DNA from: Alistipes sp.
GTDB taxonomy: Bacteria > Bacteroidota > Bacteroidia > Bacteroidales > Rikenellaceae
DNA: 37,558 bases
Reading direction: 5' to 3'
Assembly (NCBI GenBank): GCA_017631255.1
Contig: JAGBTP010000047.1
Span: forward strand, 1-37,558
A program made the position numbers and the translations under genes. Shown here piece by piece: positions 17,354 through 25,575 of this stretch (position 1 is the stretch's first letter; every line of letters begins with the position of its first letter). Under the pieces are notes generated by a model. That model was not told the origin of the DNA, searched no databases, and worked only from the letters and a program-made list of their open reading frames with translations.

Positions 17354-17390
17354 AGAGACCTCTAACGACTTGTTAGAGGTCTCTATTTTC
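17354..17390 (+). terminator. Terminator of the cobalamin operon
   Basis: Perfect 13-bp stem AGAGACCTCTAAC (17354-17366)/GTTAGAGGTCTCT (17372-17384) with a 5-nt loop, followed by ATTTTC. The gene-free stretch 17248-17608 otherwise holds a pyrimidine-rich segment (about 17430-17560) and the tRNA terminator. Confidence 0.9.
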
Positions 17391-17571
17391 GTTTCTACAC
17401 CTACGCAGCTCACACCGCGTGAATATATTATTGCGCACTACTCTACTATTCCGCTCCGCACCTTTCCTCTACATTCCATTTCACACCTACCACGCCATTT
17501 CGCACCTTCCATACCTTGCCACGCCATTCGGCCCCCCACACACCCACACACATACAACCGCAGAGGGGCAT

Positions 17572-17604
17572 AAAAACAAAAAGCGGCAACCCGAAGATTA
17601 CCGC
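17572..17604 (-). terminator. Terminator of tRNA-Arg
   Basis: On the minus strand GCGGTAA pairs with TTGCCGC (one G-T pair), loop TCTTCGGG, then TTTTTGTTTTT. It begins 4 nt after the tRNA 3' end. Confidence 0.85.
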
Positions 17605-17608
17605 CTTG

Positions 17609-17682
17609 TGACTCCGCCAGGATTCAAACCTGGAACCGCTTGATCCGTAGTCAAGTACTCTATTCAGTTGAGCTACGGAGCC
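17609..17682 (-). tRNA. tRNA-Arg (anticodon ACG)
   Basis: The 74-nt cloverleaf reads on the minus strand. Acceptor GGCTCCG/CGGAGTC (one G-T), D arm GCTC...GAGT-type, anticodon arm CTTGA-CTACGGA-TCAAG with anticodon ACG, and T arm CCAGG-TTTGAATC-CTGG. CCA is not encoded. A34 should be edited to inosine by TadA to read CGU, CGC and CGA. Confidence 0.95.
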
Positions 17683-17703
17683 ATTGTTTTGCGTTTGCGA
17701 GTG

Positions 17704-17735
17704 CAAATATAGAGCAAATATTTTTACTGTGCAAA
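17704..17735 (-). promoter_or_regulatory. tRNA-Arg promoter
   Basis: On the minus strand TTTG (17732-17735), a 20-bp spacer, then TATATTTG (17704-17711). This is a consensus Bacteroidota promoter whose -7 ends 21 bp before the mature tRNA. Confidence 0.8.
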
Positions 17736-17752
17736 TATTTTGCAAAAAAAAT

Positions 17753-17781
17753 TACAAAAAAAACGACAGATTTCTCTGCCG
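17753..17781 (-). terminator. Terminator of the coaD-lpxD-ruvC-thioredoxin unit
   Basis: Minus-strand stem CGGCAGA/TCTGTCG (one G-T), loop GAAA, followed by a T-rich tail of 11 nt. It starts 30 bp after the thioredoxin-lipoprotein stop. Confidence 0.88.
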
Positions 17782-17810
17782 TTTTTATTAGTTCGCTCTA
17801 TATCAGCAAT

Positions 17811-18881
17811 TTACTTGATATGCTCAGAAAGGATAATTTCGATCTCCTCGCCACGCAAATTCTTAGCTACGAGCTTGCCCTCTGGTGAGAAGAGGAAATT
17901 GCTTGGGATTGAGTTCACATTGTAAGCCTCGCCAGCGCTCCACTTACCATCCTCACCAAGGCCCCAAACATTGACCCAAGACATATTGTTGTCAGCGATG
18001 AACTTCTGCCACTTTGCCTCGTCGCCCTTGCGGTCGAACGATACGCCATAAATCTCAAGGCCCATAGGAGCGAACTTCTCGTATGCCTTTACAAGGTGAG
18101 GAATCTCACCTCGGCAAGGACCGCACCAAGTAGCCCAGAAGTCAACGAGTACCCACTTGCCAGCCTTGCAGAGCTCCGATACAGATACCACGGTACCCTC
18201 ACCATTAGGAAGAGCGATGTCAACGAGGTCAGCGCCGATAACTGTGTTCTTAGCGTTCTCGATCTGCTTTGCAAACTCCTTATAAAGGGCGGTGTACTCG
18301 TACTTAGGGTTAACCTTTGCGAAGTACTCCTCGAGGTTAGCCTCGTCGTCGTAGTAAGAGATATACTGGAGGATGTTAAGCGCAAGGATGTTATCCTTGT
18401 TAGCCTCGAAAGAGGTACGGATGAAAGCGACCATCTCGTCGATGAGTGCCTCAGCCTCCTCCTCGCTCTCGCAAGTGTAGAGCGCCTGCATCTTCTCGCT
18501 CACGCCATTCTTGAACTCACGCATATTAGCGTTGTAAGGTGTACCCTCAACATCTACGCTCTGGCTCTCAGCGTTGAATGCGAAGTTTACATCTGCGCCG
18601 TTAGTGATAATCTCGAGCATAGGCTCATCGTTGACAAAGATCATAACGAACTGCTCAGCAGGGATAGCCACCTGAGCGGCAAAGCACTTGTCGGCATTGA
18701 GGGTTGTGGTTGCGAGGGCCTCGGTCTCGCCCGATACGCGCAACTCTACCTTGCTGTCGGCAGCTACGCGCTCGTAGGCTGCGAGGTTACCGCTGATGAC
18801 GATATCCTGCTCGGTCTGGGTATTAACGCCGCAAGATGCGAGGAGCACAACAGCGCTAAGAAGTGATAATAGCTTTTTCAT
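17811..18881 (-). CDS. TlpA-type thioredoxin-fold lipoprotein
   Basis: 356 residues. The signal peptide ends LLAS|C (Cys17), so it is lipid-anchored in the envelope. The N-terminal 210 residues look like the beta-rich plus helical region (DUF4369-like) that often precedes thioredoxin domains in Bacteroidota. The C-terminal thioredoxin domain (about 215-356) has the active site WCGPC at residues 252-256 in VDFWATWCGPCRGEIP, and the cis-Pro in NSIPSNFLF. Expected to be a periplasmic thiol-disulfide reductase; the client is unknown. It follows ruvC by 49 bp in the same direction and precedes a strong terminator, so it is probably the last gene of that unit. Confidence 0.9.
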   Translation of the reverse strand: MKKLLSLLSAVVLLASCGVNTQTEQDIVISGNLAAYERVAADSKVELRVSGETEALATTTLNADKCFAAQVAIPAEQFVMIFVNDEPMLEIITNGADVNFAFNAESQSVDVEGTPYNANMREFKNGVSEKMQALYTCESEEEAEALIDEMVAFIRTSFEANKDNILALNILQYISYYDDEANLEEYFAKVNPKYEYTALYKEFAKQIENAKNTVIGADLVDIALPNGEGTVVSVSELCKAGKWVLVDFWATWCGPCRGEIPHLVKAYEKFAPMGLEIYGVSFDRKGDEAKWQKFIADNNMSWVNVWGLGEDGKWSAGEAYNVNSIPSNFLFSPEGKLVAKNLRGEEIEIILSEHIK

Positions 18882-18930
18882 AATGTTAATCGTTTTTTGG
18901 TTGTTTACTAATATATATAGGTATAATCTC

Positions 18931-19530
18931 CTATTTCTTTATTCGGTCGGGGTTACTCTCCGCAAACTGCTCCCACGAGCTGCTTCCTTTGCGCGACTTG
19001 CTGTCACCACCAAGGCCCTTGCGCTTGTCGCCCGCCGTTAGCTGCGTGAGGGTATTCGAGGTCGTAAGCCAATGACACAGCGCCACCGCCATACCATCCG
19101 TAGCATCGAGCTTACGGGGTGCGTAGTCAGTCATAAGCATACGATTTATCATCGCCGCCACCTGCTGCTTCGAGGCCTGACCATTGCCCGTAATCGACTG
19201 CTTAATACGCGAAGGAGCATACTCGGCGATGGTGATATCCTCCGCAGCACTTAGCACCGCAGCGATAGCCACACCTTGTGCCCTGCCAAGCTTAAGCATC
19301 GACTGCACATTCTGCCCGAAGAAGGGTGACTCGAAGGCCACCTCCTTAGCCCCATACTCCAAGGTCAGCGAGCGCACACGCTCGAATATATAGCGCAGCT
19401 TCTGGTGAGCATCCGCAATCTTGTGTAGGTCGATATCGCCCATAACCACCGCCAAGGGCTTGCCATCACGAATCTCGATGATGCCATAGCCCATATAGTT
19501 GGTACCTGGGTCGATACCCATTATGCGCAT
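18931..19530 (-). CDS. ruvC: Crossover junction endodeoxyribonuclease RuvC
   Basis: Resolves Holliday junctions in recombinational repair together with RuvAB. The ATG at 19530 gives MRIMGIDPGT. An in-frame GTG at 19542 is possible but adds only four residues. The four acidic catalytic positions are all visible: Asp7 in GIDPG, Glu67 in AFESPFF, and Asp142 and Asp145 in LDATDG. The C-terminal tail (about residues 160-199) is Lys/Ser/Gly-rich and low in complexity, a tail beyond the folded core. It follows lpxD by about 15 bp. Confidence 0.95.
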   Translation of the reverse strand: MRIMGIDPGTNYMGYGIIEIRDGKPLAVVMGDIDLHKIADAHQKLRYIFERVRSLTLEYGAKEVAFESPFFGQNVQSMLKLGRAQGVAIAAVLSAAEDITIAEYAPSRIKQSITGNGQASKQQVAAMINRMLMTDYAPRKLDATDGMAVALCHWLTTSNTLTQLTAGDKRKGLGGDSKSRKGSSSWEQFAESNPDRIKK

Positions 19531-19545
19531 ATGCTCCTCCACGCG

Positions 19546-20583
19546 CTACTCCTTGCTCTTAAGTGCTGCGACAGCCTTATCCAACTCACGAAGCTTAGCC
19601 GACATCTCAGGCAGCTGCTTGAACACCGCAAATGAGCGATGGTACTGCATACCTGGGAGCGAAGGATAACCAAAGCGAATCTCGCCATCGGCAACGCTCT
19701 TGTCGATGCCCGACTTTGACGCAATCTTAACGCCGTTACCCACGGTGAGGTGGTCGGCGATACCTACCTGACCTGCGATGAAGCAGTGTGAGCCCACCTT
19801 CGAGGTACCAGCAATACCCACCTGTGCCGACATTACGGTGTGCGAGCCTACCTCCACATTGTGGCCAATCTGGATGAGGTTATCGAGCTTAACGCCAGCG
19901 TGAATGATGGTAGAGTCGGTCTTAGCACGGTCGACACAAGTGTTAGCACCAATCTCAACATTATCCTCGATAATGACATTACCGAGCTGTGGAATCTTAG
20001 CAAACGAGCCATCCTCGCGTGGTGCAAAACCGAAGCCGTCGGCACCGATGACGCTACCAGCGTGGAGAATACAGTTCTTGCCGATGACGCAGCCCTCGTA
20101 GATCTTAACACCTGGGTAGAGCTTCGTGCCCTCGCCGATGGTTACATTGTCGCCAATGTAGCACTGAGGGTATATCTGAACATTGTTACCGAGCTTAACG
20201 CCAGCCTCAACGACCGCAAAGTCGCCGATGTAGCAGTTCTCGCCAACCTCTGCCTTCTCATTGATAGAGGCCATCTTCGAGATGCCGCTCTTGCGTGGAC
20301 GAGAGGCATTGTACATCTCAAGGAGATTGAGCACGCACTCGCCCACATTCTCCACCTTGATGAGCGTAGCCTTAACCTCCTCCTTAGGCTCGAAGCTCTT
20401 GTCAACGAGCACGATAGAGGCCTCTGTGGTGTAGAGATACTGCTCATACTTTGGGTTGGTGAGGTAGGCGAGCGAGCCAGCCTTACCGCCCTCGATTGAT
20501 GACACGGTAGATACCGCTGCCGCCTTGTCACCTATAATTGTACCGCCGAGTAGTCCGGCGATCATCTCTGCTGTAAATTGCAT
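19546..20583 (-). CDS. lpxD: UDP-3-O-(3-hydroxyacyl)glucosamine N-acyltransferase
   Basis: Third step of lipid A synthesis: adds a 3-hydroxyacyl chain from ACP to the 2-amino group. 345 residues. The N-terminal uridine-binding domain (about 1-100) is followed by a left-handed beta-helix of hexapeptide repeats (about 105-310, e.g. [19 protein letters not shown]), with the conserved [20 protein letters not shown] segment holding the catalytic His. The C-terminal helix ([20 protein letters not shown]) is typical. It lies between coaD and ruvC rather than with the other lpx genes, which sit at 26545-28745. Confidence 0.95.
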   Translation of the reverse strand: MQFTAEMIAGLLGGTIIGDKAAAVSTVSSIEGGKAGSLAYLTNPKYEQYLYTTEASIVLVDKSFEPKEEVKATLIKVENVGECVLNLLEMYNASRPRKSGISKMASINEKAEVGENCYIGDFAVVEAGVKLGNNVQIYPQCYIGDNVTIGEGTKLYPGVKIYEGCVIGKNCILHAGSVIGADGFGFAPREDGSFAKIPQLGNVIIEDNVEIGANTCVDRAKTDSTIIHAGVKLDNLIQIGHNVEVGSHTVMSAQVGIAGTSKVGSHCFIAGQVGIADHLTVGNGVKIASKSGIDKSVADGEIRFGYPSLPGMQYHRSFAVFKQLPEMSAKLRELDKAVAALKSKE

Positions 20584-20639
20584 CGTAGTAGTAATTAATA
20601 ATTATTGGGTAATCGTTTGTATCCTTAGCTTATGGTTTG

Positions 20640-21131
20640 TTATTTTTCGGCCTCGCTCAATGCCATAAATCTCTCGAGCTCAACACCCTTGGGCATCAGT
20701 GTCGACACATCGTGGCCAAAAGCACGAAGCTCCCTTACCAGCGACGAGGATATATGCTCCACCTCGGCAGGTGCCAGCACTATCACGGTCGTAAGGTCGG
20801 GGTAGATATGGCGATTAGCACGCTCTATGGTGCGCTCATAGTCGAAGTCCGTAGCGCTACGCACGCTGCGCACAATGGCGCTGGCTCCAACACGACGAGC
20901 CTCGTCGCCCGTAAGCGTCGTATAGGTCGTAACCTCAACACGCTCATCGCCAGCGTAGACCTCCTCGATGAGCTGCTTGCGCACCTGGGGAGAGAGCATA
21001 CCGCGCTTAGCGGTGTTGTGACCAATGGCGATGACCACCCTATCGAAGAGCTTTAGCGCCTCGTCGACAACACATTGGTGACCTCGTGTAAATGGGTCGA
21101 ACGACCCTGGAAATATCGCAACTCTTGCCAT
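20640..21131 (-). CDS. coaD: Phosphopantetheine adenylyltransferase
   Basis: Transfers AMP from ATP to 4'-phosphopantetheine, the penultimate step of coenzyme A synthesis. 163 residues, the normal length. Motifs: the nucleotidyltransferase start FPGSFDPFTRGH (T-x-G-H), SAIVRSVRSATDFDYE (the family has IRGLRxxxDFxYE) and ISSSLVREL near the C-terminus. The Ser at the usual Gly of RGLR is a modest variation. First gene of the unit that continues with lpxD, ruvC and the thioredoxin lipoprotein. Confidence 0.96.
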   Translation of the reverse strand: MARVAIFPGSFDPFTRGHQCVVDEALKLFDRVVIAIGHNTAKRGMLSPQVRKQLIEEVYAGDERVEVTTYTTLTGDEARRVGASAIVRSVRSATDFDYERTIERANRHIYPDLTTVIVLAPAEVEHISSSLVRELRAFGHDVSTLMPKGVELERFMALSEAEK

Positions 21132-21149
21132 ACCTATATAAATAACTCA

Positions 21150-21157
21150 CAAAGGTA
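21150..21157 (-). promoter_or_regulatory. coaD promoter, -7 element
   Basis: TACCTTTG on the minus strand, a full match to TAnnTTTG, 18 bp before the coaD ATG. No clear -33. Confidence 0.6.
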
Positions 21158-21284
21158 GTAAAAAAAACTAATAATCGAAATGTATGTGATGAAATACCAC
21201 CACTTTGTAGGGTATATCGAAAATTGTTAGGTTAATAATTGGCAGTTTAGGAAAAAATCACTACTTTAGCATAATATTTCGGCA

Positions 21285-21292
21285 TACTTGTG
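21285..21292 (+). promoter_or_regulatory. Possible aspA promoter, -7 element
   Basis: TACTTGTG is one mismatch from TAnnTTTG, with CTTTAG about 18 bp upstream and the aspA ATG 38 bp downstream. Confidence 0.3.
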
Positions 21293-21330
21293 ACAACACA
21301 AACAAATAAATAATCATAAACCAACAAACT

Positions 21331-22764
21331 ATGGCTACTAATTATTCAGGTAAAACTCGTATTGAGAGTGACCTTCTTGGTGAGATGGCTGTGCCTGTAG
21401 AGGCGCTCTACGGTGTGCAGACATTGCGCGGTATTGAGAACTTCCCTATCAGCCGCTTCCACCTCTCGGACTATCCTTTGTTCATCAACGGTCTCGCTAT
21501 GACCAAGCTCGCAGCTGCTCAGGCTAACCACCAGCTCGGCTTGCTCACAGACGAGCAGTTCGACGGTATCTCTAAGGCTTGCCTCGAGATCCTCGAGGGT
21601 AAGCACCACGACCAGTTCCCTTGCGATATGATTCAGGGTGGTGCAGGTACTACTACAAATATGAACGCTAACGAGGTTATCGCTAACCGCGCTTTGCAGA
21701 TTATGGGTCACGAGGCTGGTGAGTACCAGTACTGCTCGCCTAACGACCATGTTAACTGCTCACAGTCGACTAACGATGCGTACCCTTGCGGTATTCACCT
21801 CGGTCTTTACGCTACTCACAAGGTGTTTATGCAGCACTACGAGGCTCTCATCGAGTCATTCGCGAAGAAGGCTCAGGAGTTCGCTCACATCCTTAAGATG
21901 GGTCGTACCCAGCTCGAGGACGCTGTGCCTATGACCCTTGGTCAGACATTCGGCGCCTTCGCTCAGATCTTGAAGGAGGAGAAGAAGAACCTCGAGTTCG
22001 CAGCTGAGGAGTTCCTCACCGTAAATATGGGTGCAACAGCTATCGGTACAGGTATCTGCTCAGAGCCTGAGTACGCTGAGAAGTGTATCGCTGCTCTTCG
22101 CGAGGTTACAGGTTGGGATATCAAGCTCGCTGAGGACTTGGTAGCTGCTACATCTGATACCACTTGTATGGTTGGCTACTCATCGGCTTTGCGTCGCGTA
22201 GCTGTTAAGCTCAACAAGATTTGTAACGACCTCCGTCTCTTAGGTTCAGGTCCTCGTTGCGGTCTCCACGAGTTCGATCTTCCAGCTCGCCAGCCAGGTT
22301 CATCTATTATGCCAGGTAAGGTTAACCCTGTTATCCCTGAGGTTATGAACCAGATCTGCTACAAGGTTATCGGTAACGACGCTTGCGTTGCTATGTGCGC
22401 TCAGGAGGCTCAGATGGAGCTCAACGCTATGGAGCCTACAATGGCACAGTGCTGCTTCGAGTCGGCTGAGATTATGATGAACGGCTTTGACACCTTGCGC
22501 GTTAACTGCGTTGAGGGCATCAAGGCTAACGAGGAGCAGTGCCGCAAGTATGTTCAGGATAGCTTCGGTATCGTTACAGCGCTTAACCCAGTTATTGGCT
22601 ATAAGAACTCTACTAAGATTGCTAAGGAGGCTATGGCTACTGGTCGTCGTGTTTACGACATCGTTCTCGAGCACGGCATCCTCACTCAGGAGGAGCTCGA
22701 CACTATTCTCTTGCCAGAGAATATGATTAAGCCAGTGAAGCTTGATATTAAGCCACGCCGCTAA
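21331..22764 (+). CDS. aspA: Aspartate ammonia-lyase
   Basis: Reversibly deaminates aspartate to fumarate and ammonia; in anaerobes it feeds the fumarate reduction branch. 477 residues. The start MATNYSGKTRIESDLLGE and the SPND-HVNCSQSTND segment are the AspA type within the fumarase/aspartase family. The signature GSSIMPGKVNP lies at 323-333 on the mobile catalytic loop. Fumarase C was considered; the ESDLLGE start and overall match favour aspartase. Codon use is very strongly biased (GCT, GGT, CGT), implying high expression. Single gene with its own terminator. Confidence 0.93.
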   Translation: MATNYSGKTRIESDLLGEMAVPVEALYGVQTLRGIENFPISRFHLSDYPLFINGLAMTKLAAAQANHQLGLLTDEQFDGISKACLEILEGKHHDQFPCDMIQGGAGTTTNMNANEVIANRALQIMGHEAGEYQYCSPNDHVNCSQSTNDAYPCGIHLGLYATHKVFMQHYEALIESFAKKAQEFAHILKMGRTQLEDAVPMTLGQTFGAFAQILKEEKKNLEFAAEEFLTVNMGATAIGTGICSEPEYAEKCIAALREVTGWDIKLAEDLVAATSDTTCMVGYSSALRRVAVKLNKICNDLRLLGSGPRCGLHEFDLPARQPGSSIMPGKVNPVIPEVMNQICYKVIGNDACVAMCAQEAQMELNAMEPTMAQCCFESAEIMMNGFDTLRVNCVEGIKANEEQCRKYVQDSFGIVTALNPVIGYKNSTKIAKEAMATGRRVYDIVLEHGILTQEELDTILLPENMIKPVKLDIKPRR

Positions 22765-22801
22765 TATGTGATAGTCCTACGTGGCTGAGCATTAGCACTA
22801 T

Positions 22802-22850
22802 ATACCGAGAGCTTGCGACACGATGCGTGTAACAAGTTCTCGGTATTTTT
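22802..22850 (+). terminator. aspA terminator
   Basis: ATACCGAGA (22802-22810)/TCTCGGTAT (22838-22846), with an inner CTTG/CAAG, followed by TTTT. Confidence 0.85.
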
Positions 22851-22900
22851 ATATCCATAAGGCAATGGTCATAGCATACGACACACACGACTATACACAC

Positions 22901-22946
22901 AAAAAAACGACACTGCCGAGGCTGTCGTTAGACTACCTCGGCAGTG
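22901..22946 (-). terminator. Terminator of the antiporter unit
   Basis: Minus-strand stem CACTGCCGAGG/CCTCGGCAGTG (11 bp; arms 22936-22946 and 22911-22921), then TCG and a run of seven T. Confidence 0.88.
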
Positions 22947-23003
22947 CCCTATTATGATGCGCAACTGCTGCTTGGCGGTGAATACCGCTACCCACCGTTT
23001 GCG

Positions 23004-24494
23004 CTAATTCATCTGAATGATATTCTCTATGCCCATCTCCTCGACCTTGCTGATAAGCTCGTCGTTATTGTCCGACACCACGAGCAGCTTATCGCCCTTC
23101 TTAAGCTCGGTATCGCCCTTAGGCACAAAGTATTGACCACCACGGTAGACCATAACCACGAGTGTATGGCCTGGGAGGCTGATATTTCGTAGCGTGCAGC
23201 CCTTCTTGAGCATAGCGCCGTTGACCTCAATCTCGGAGAACTCGCTACTAATCTGATCTGGGACGGTAAACTTAAATGTCGACTCGCGTTCCTTGAACGA
23301 GAGGTTGAGCCAGTTGGCCATACCGCTCACGGTAGTACCCTGAACGACAAGCGAGATAATCGTAACGAGGAAGACCACATTAAAGAGGTAGTCCGCACCC
23401 TCAATGCCCTCGGTTATAGGATAGAGTGCAAAGATGATAGGCACAGCACCACGCAGGCCCACCCATGACACATATATACGCGACTTAGCGGTAAACTCAC
23501 GGAAGGGAGCGAGGCTAATAAGGGTAGCGACGGGTCGCGCCACGAATATCATAAACACGCCGATGCCAACACCCATAATGAGCACATCGGGCGACAACAA
23601 ATCCTGCACCTCAACCAACAGACCGAGACCGAGGAAGAGCACAATCTGCAATAGCCAAGTGAAACTATCGAAGAAGGTGCGCAACATATTTCGATGCTCA
23701 ATTCTCAGGTTACCAACCACAAGACCAGCGATATAGACGGCCAAGTAGCCGTTACCATAGGCCAGCGTAGTGAACGAGAAGGTGAAGAATGCGCAGGCGA
23801 GCAGCAGCACCGAGTAGAGCGATGCGTTGCTGCGAATCCTGATATGGTTGAGCACCCACACCGTAGCACGACCGAAGCCATAACCAAAGGCGGCACCGAG
23901 CACCATCTGGATGATGAACTTACCTATTGCGCTACCCAGATTGAGCGCAGCGCCATCGGCAACAATACCCACAAGAACCACCGTAAGGATATATGCCATA
24001 GGGTCGTTACTACCACTCTCAAGCTCGAGCAGCGGGCGCAGGTTTTGCTGCAAGCCCTGCTTCTTGGTACGAAGTATCGAGAAGACCGAAGCCGAGTCGG
24101 TAGATGACATCGTTGCGGCCAGAAGCAGCGCAAACGGCATCGTCATCTCGACGCCGAGGTATGGAGCAAGGATATATATAAACCCGCCGACGATAAATGC
24201 CGTAAGGATAACGCCCAGCGTAGCCATCACCACACCCTGCGGCAGCACGGGACGAATATCCGAGAATTTCGTGTCCATACCACCCGAAAAGAGGATAATA
24301 CATAGCGCCACCATACCCACAAACTGCGCCACCTCAACGGCGTGAAACGGTATAAAGTCATTGTAGCCAAAGAGCATACCAACGCCCAAGAAGAGCAACA
24401 GAGCTGGTGCTCCAAGACGGTATGCCGCCTTACCAGCCAACACTGCTACGAAGAGCAATAGAGCTAATACAAACAATAGTTTTTCGGTTAGCAT
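23004..24494 (-). CDS. Potassium/proton antiporter (CPA1/NhaP2-CvrA type)
   Basis: 496 residues. The first 390 or so are a Na+/H+-exchanger-type membrane domain with about 12 helices. Family marks are FSGGMDTKFSDIRPV, the helix with SSTDSASVFSIL, and ELESGSNDPMAYILT, whose acidic residue (ND) is the ion-binding site of this exchanger fold. The C-terminus (about 400-496) has a TrkA_C/RCK_C-like regulatory domain (GCTLRNISLPGHTLVVMVYR...KKGDKLLVVSDN). The pattern matches K+/H+ antiporters with a TrkA_C domain in Bacteroidota. Probably exports K+ or Na+ in exchange for protons. Last gene of the tonB-like unit, 53 bp after the previous gene. Confidence 0.9.
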   Translation of the reverse strand: MLTEKLLFVLALLLFVAVLAGKAAYRLGAPALLLFLGVGMLFGYNDFIPFHAVEVAQFVGMVALCIILFSGGMDTKFSDIRPVLPQGVVMATLGVILTAFIVGGFIYILAPYLGVEMTMPFALLLAATMSSTDSASVFSILRTKKQGLQQNLRPLLELESGSNDPMAYILTVVLVGIVADGAALNLGSAIGKFIIQMVLGAAFGYGFGRATVWVLNHIRIRSNASLYSVLLLACAFFTFSFTTLAYGNGYLAVYIAGLVVGNLRIEHRNMLRTFFDSFTWLLQIVLFLGLGLLVEVQDLLSPDVLIMGVGIGVFMIFVARPVATLISLAPFREFTAKSRIYVSWVGLRGAVPIIFALYPITEGIEGADYLFNVVFLVTIISLVVQGTTVSGMANWLNLSFKERESTFKFTVPDQISSEFSEIEVNGAMLKKGCTLRNISLPGHTLVVMVYRGGQYFVPKGDTELKKGDKLLVVSDNNDELISKVEEMGIENIIQMN

Positions 24495-24547
24495 ATATTA
24501 AATTGTTGTTTATGTGAACGCCACAGCGTTGGCTGGAGCAGAGACTA

Positions 24548-25048
24548 TTATCGTGCTATGACCTTGACTCTCTCGACAAGTCTGTTTTCAAACTCGATAT
24601 ATTCGTATATCGCCAGAGCCACCAAGCTATCGTCAGCAGCACTGCACTCAACAAGCGTAACGGCCGATATATTGCCCGTAGGCAACGCATCAATCTTTGC
24701 CCTATCGCCCCTATCGACATATCGCCTTAGCTCTGCAAGTTGCGCACGGTCGTAGTAGCGTTCATCGTAGCACATATAACGCTTCGACGGAGTGTGGTAT
24801 GGCACGCGTGTACTGCTTGTAAGGCGTACAACAATCAACACGAGACCAACAATCAGCAGCGTGACACCCGCCAACATAGTAAACATACTAAGTGCTCCTG
24901 CCCTATCGTCAATGGCTACAAGGTTAATAATTAAAAGAACTGCGCCCAAGATGGTAGTCACCAAAGGCTTTGTAATTGGTTGGCGACGAGGTTCTACTAC
25001 GCCACCAGGCAAGGCATACAACACCTTGCAGATATCGTTTGTAATCAT
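24548..25048 (-). CDS. Unknown membrane protein, two transmembrane segments
   Basis: 166 residues, no family recognised. Two hydrophobic helices (about 29-46 and 53-75) form a hairpin, preceded by a short polar N-terminus (ALPGGVVEPRRQP) and followed by a soluble domain of about 90 residues. That domain contains YDRAQLAELRRYVDRGDRAK and LVALAIYEYIEFENRLVERVKV. The gene lies between the small secreted protein and the antiporter. A 12-bp inverted repeat flanks the gap before it (25059-25169). No promoter of its own is visible. Confidence 0.7.
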   Translation of the reverse strand: MITNDICKVLYALPGGVVEPRRQPITKPLVTTILGAVLLIINLVAIDDRAGALSMFTMLAGVTLLIVGLVLIVVRLTSSTRVPYHTPSKRYMCYDERYYDRAQLAELRRYVDRGDRAKIDALPTGNISAVTLVECSAADDSLVALAIYEYIEFENRLVERVKVIAR

Positions 25049-25058
25049 AGAAAATACT

Positions 25059-25169
25059 TTATTATTTAGTTGTTAATGACTCACTTAGCATCAGTACCGT
25101 CACCTGCCGCACCGATGCAACACATATGCCAACATTCATTAGTCAGCTGCAAGCTACACTAAATAATAA
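25059..25169. repeat. 12-bp inverted repeat around an intergenic gap
   Basis: TTATTATTTAGT (25059-25070) is the exact reverse complement of ACTAAATAATAA (25158-25169). The right arm overlaps the stop codon of the small secreted protein, and the arms enclose 87 bp. Confidence 0.55.
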
Positions 25170-25575
25170 GCCTCACAAGGCGATTCAGGTAGTGAAGTCG
25201 CGCGTGAGAAACAAACAATATTCTATGGTTGTACAATCCATATCGCGAGGCAGACATGGTTGAGTCTATCGCACTCATTACCCTGCCATTGTGTACACAT
25301 CGCTCCGCCGTGCGCACTGTTCGGTGCAGCGTTCGTGCTGCTAAGTTCACCGAATAGAACACTCCGCCACTCGTTGTCGCCGATAACAACGGCTGACAAC
25401 TCGTCAATACTACACCTTGCTCACTAATAGCCACACCATCAGCATCGCTATCAACACATAAACTCTCCGCCGAGGCAACTATCTTGCACGCCGCAACACT
25501 CGCCTCTGCACTGCTAACAGCAAAGGAGAGAAGTAGCAACGCTACAACGATTACTATCCTACGAACCATCATCAT
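25159..25575 (-). CDS. Small secreted protein of unknown function
   Basis: 138 residues. Signal peptide of about 24 residues (LLLLSFAVSSAEA). The mature part has four Cys (ACKIV, LCVDS, SCQPL, RCVHN), possibly two disulfides, and an acidic DSDADG stretch that resembles, but is too short for, an EF-hand. The start overlaps the stop of the TonB-like gene by 4 bp (ATGA), so the two are translationally coupled. Two more ATG codons follow directly (MMMVRR), so the exact start is uncertain by two residues. No homologue recognised; a role in TonB function or envelope redox is possible only from context. Confidence 0.6.
   Translation of the reverse strand: MMMVRRIVIVVALLLLSFAVSSAEASVAACKIVASAESLCVDSDADGVAISEQGVVLTSCQPLLSATTSGGVFYSVNLAARTLHRTVRTAERCVHNGRVMSAIDSTMSASRYGLYNHRILFVSHARLHYLNRLVRLII

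Noticed and set aside
17397-17573. Possible CRISPR-like or repeat array next to the tRNA
   Set aside because: Only short imperfect similarity, no regular period or spacers.
17609-17682. Integration scar at the tRNA-Arg gene
   Set aside because: No partial tRNA copy, integrase or foreign gene block is adjacent.
18096-18866. 256-residue open frame antisense to the thioredoxin lipoprotein
   Set aside because: Shadow frame; the minus strand shows WCGPC and a lipobox.
18881-18930. GTTTACTAA near 18903 as another copy of the stem-loop element
   Set aside because: The flanking CGCA and TGAG arms are missing.
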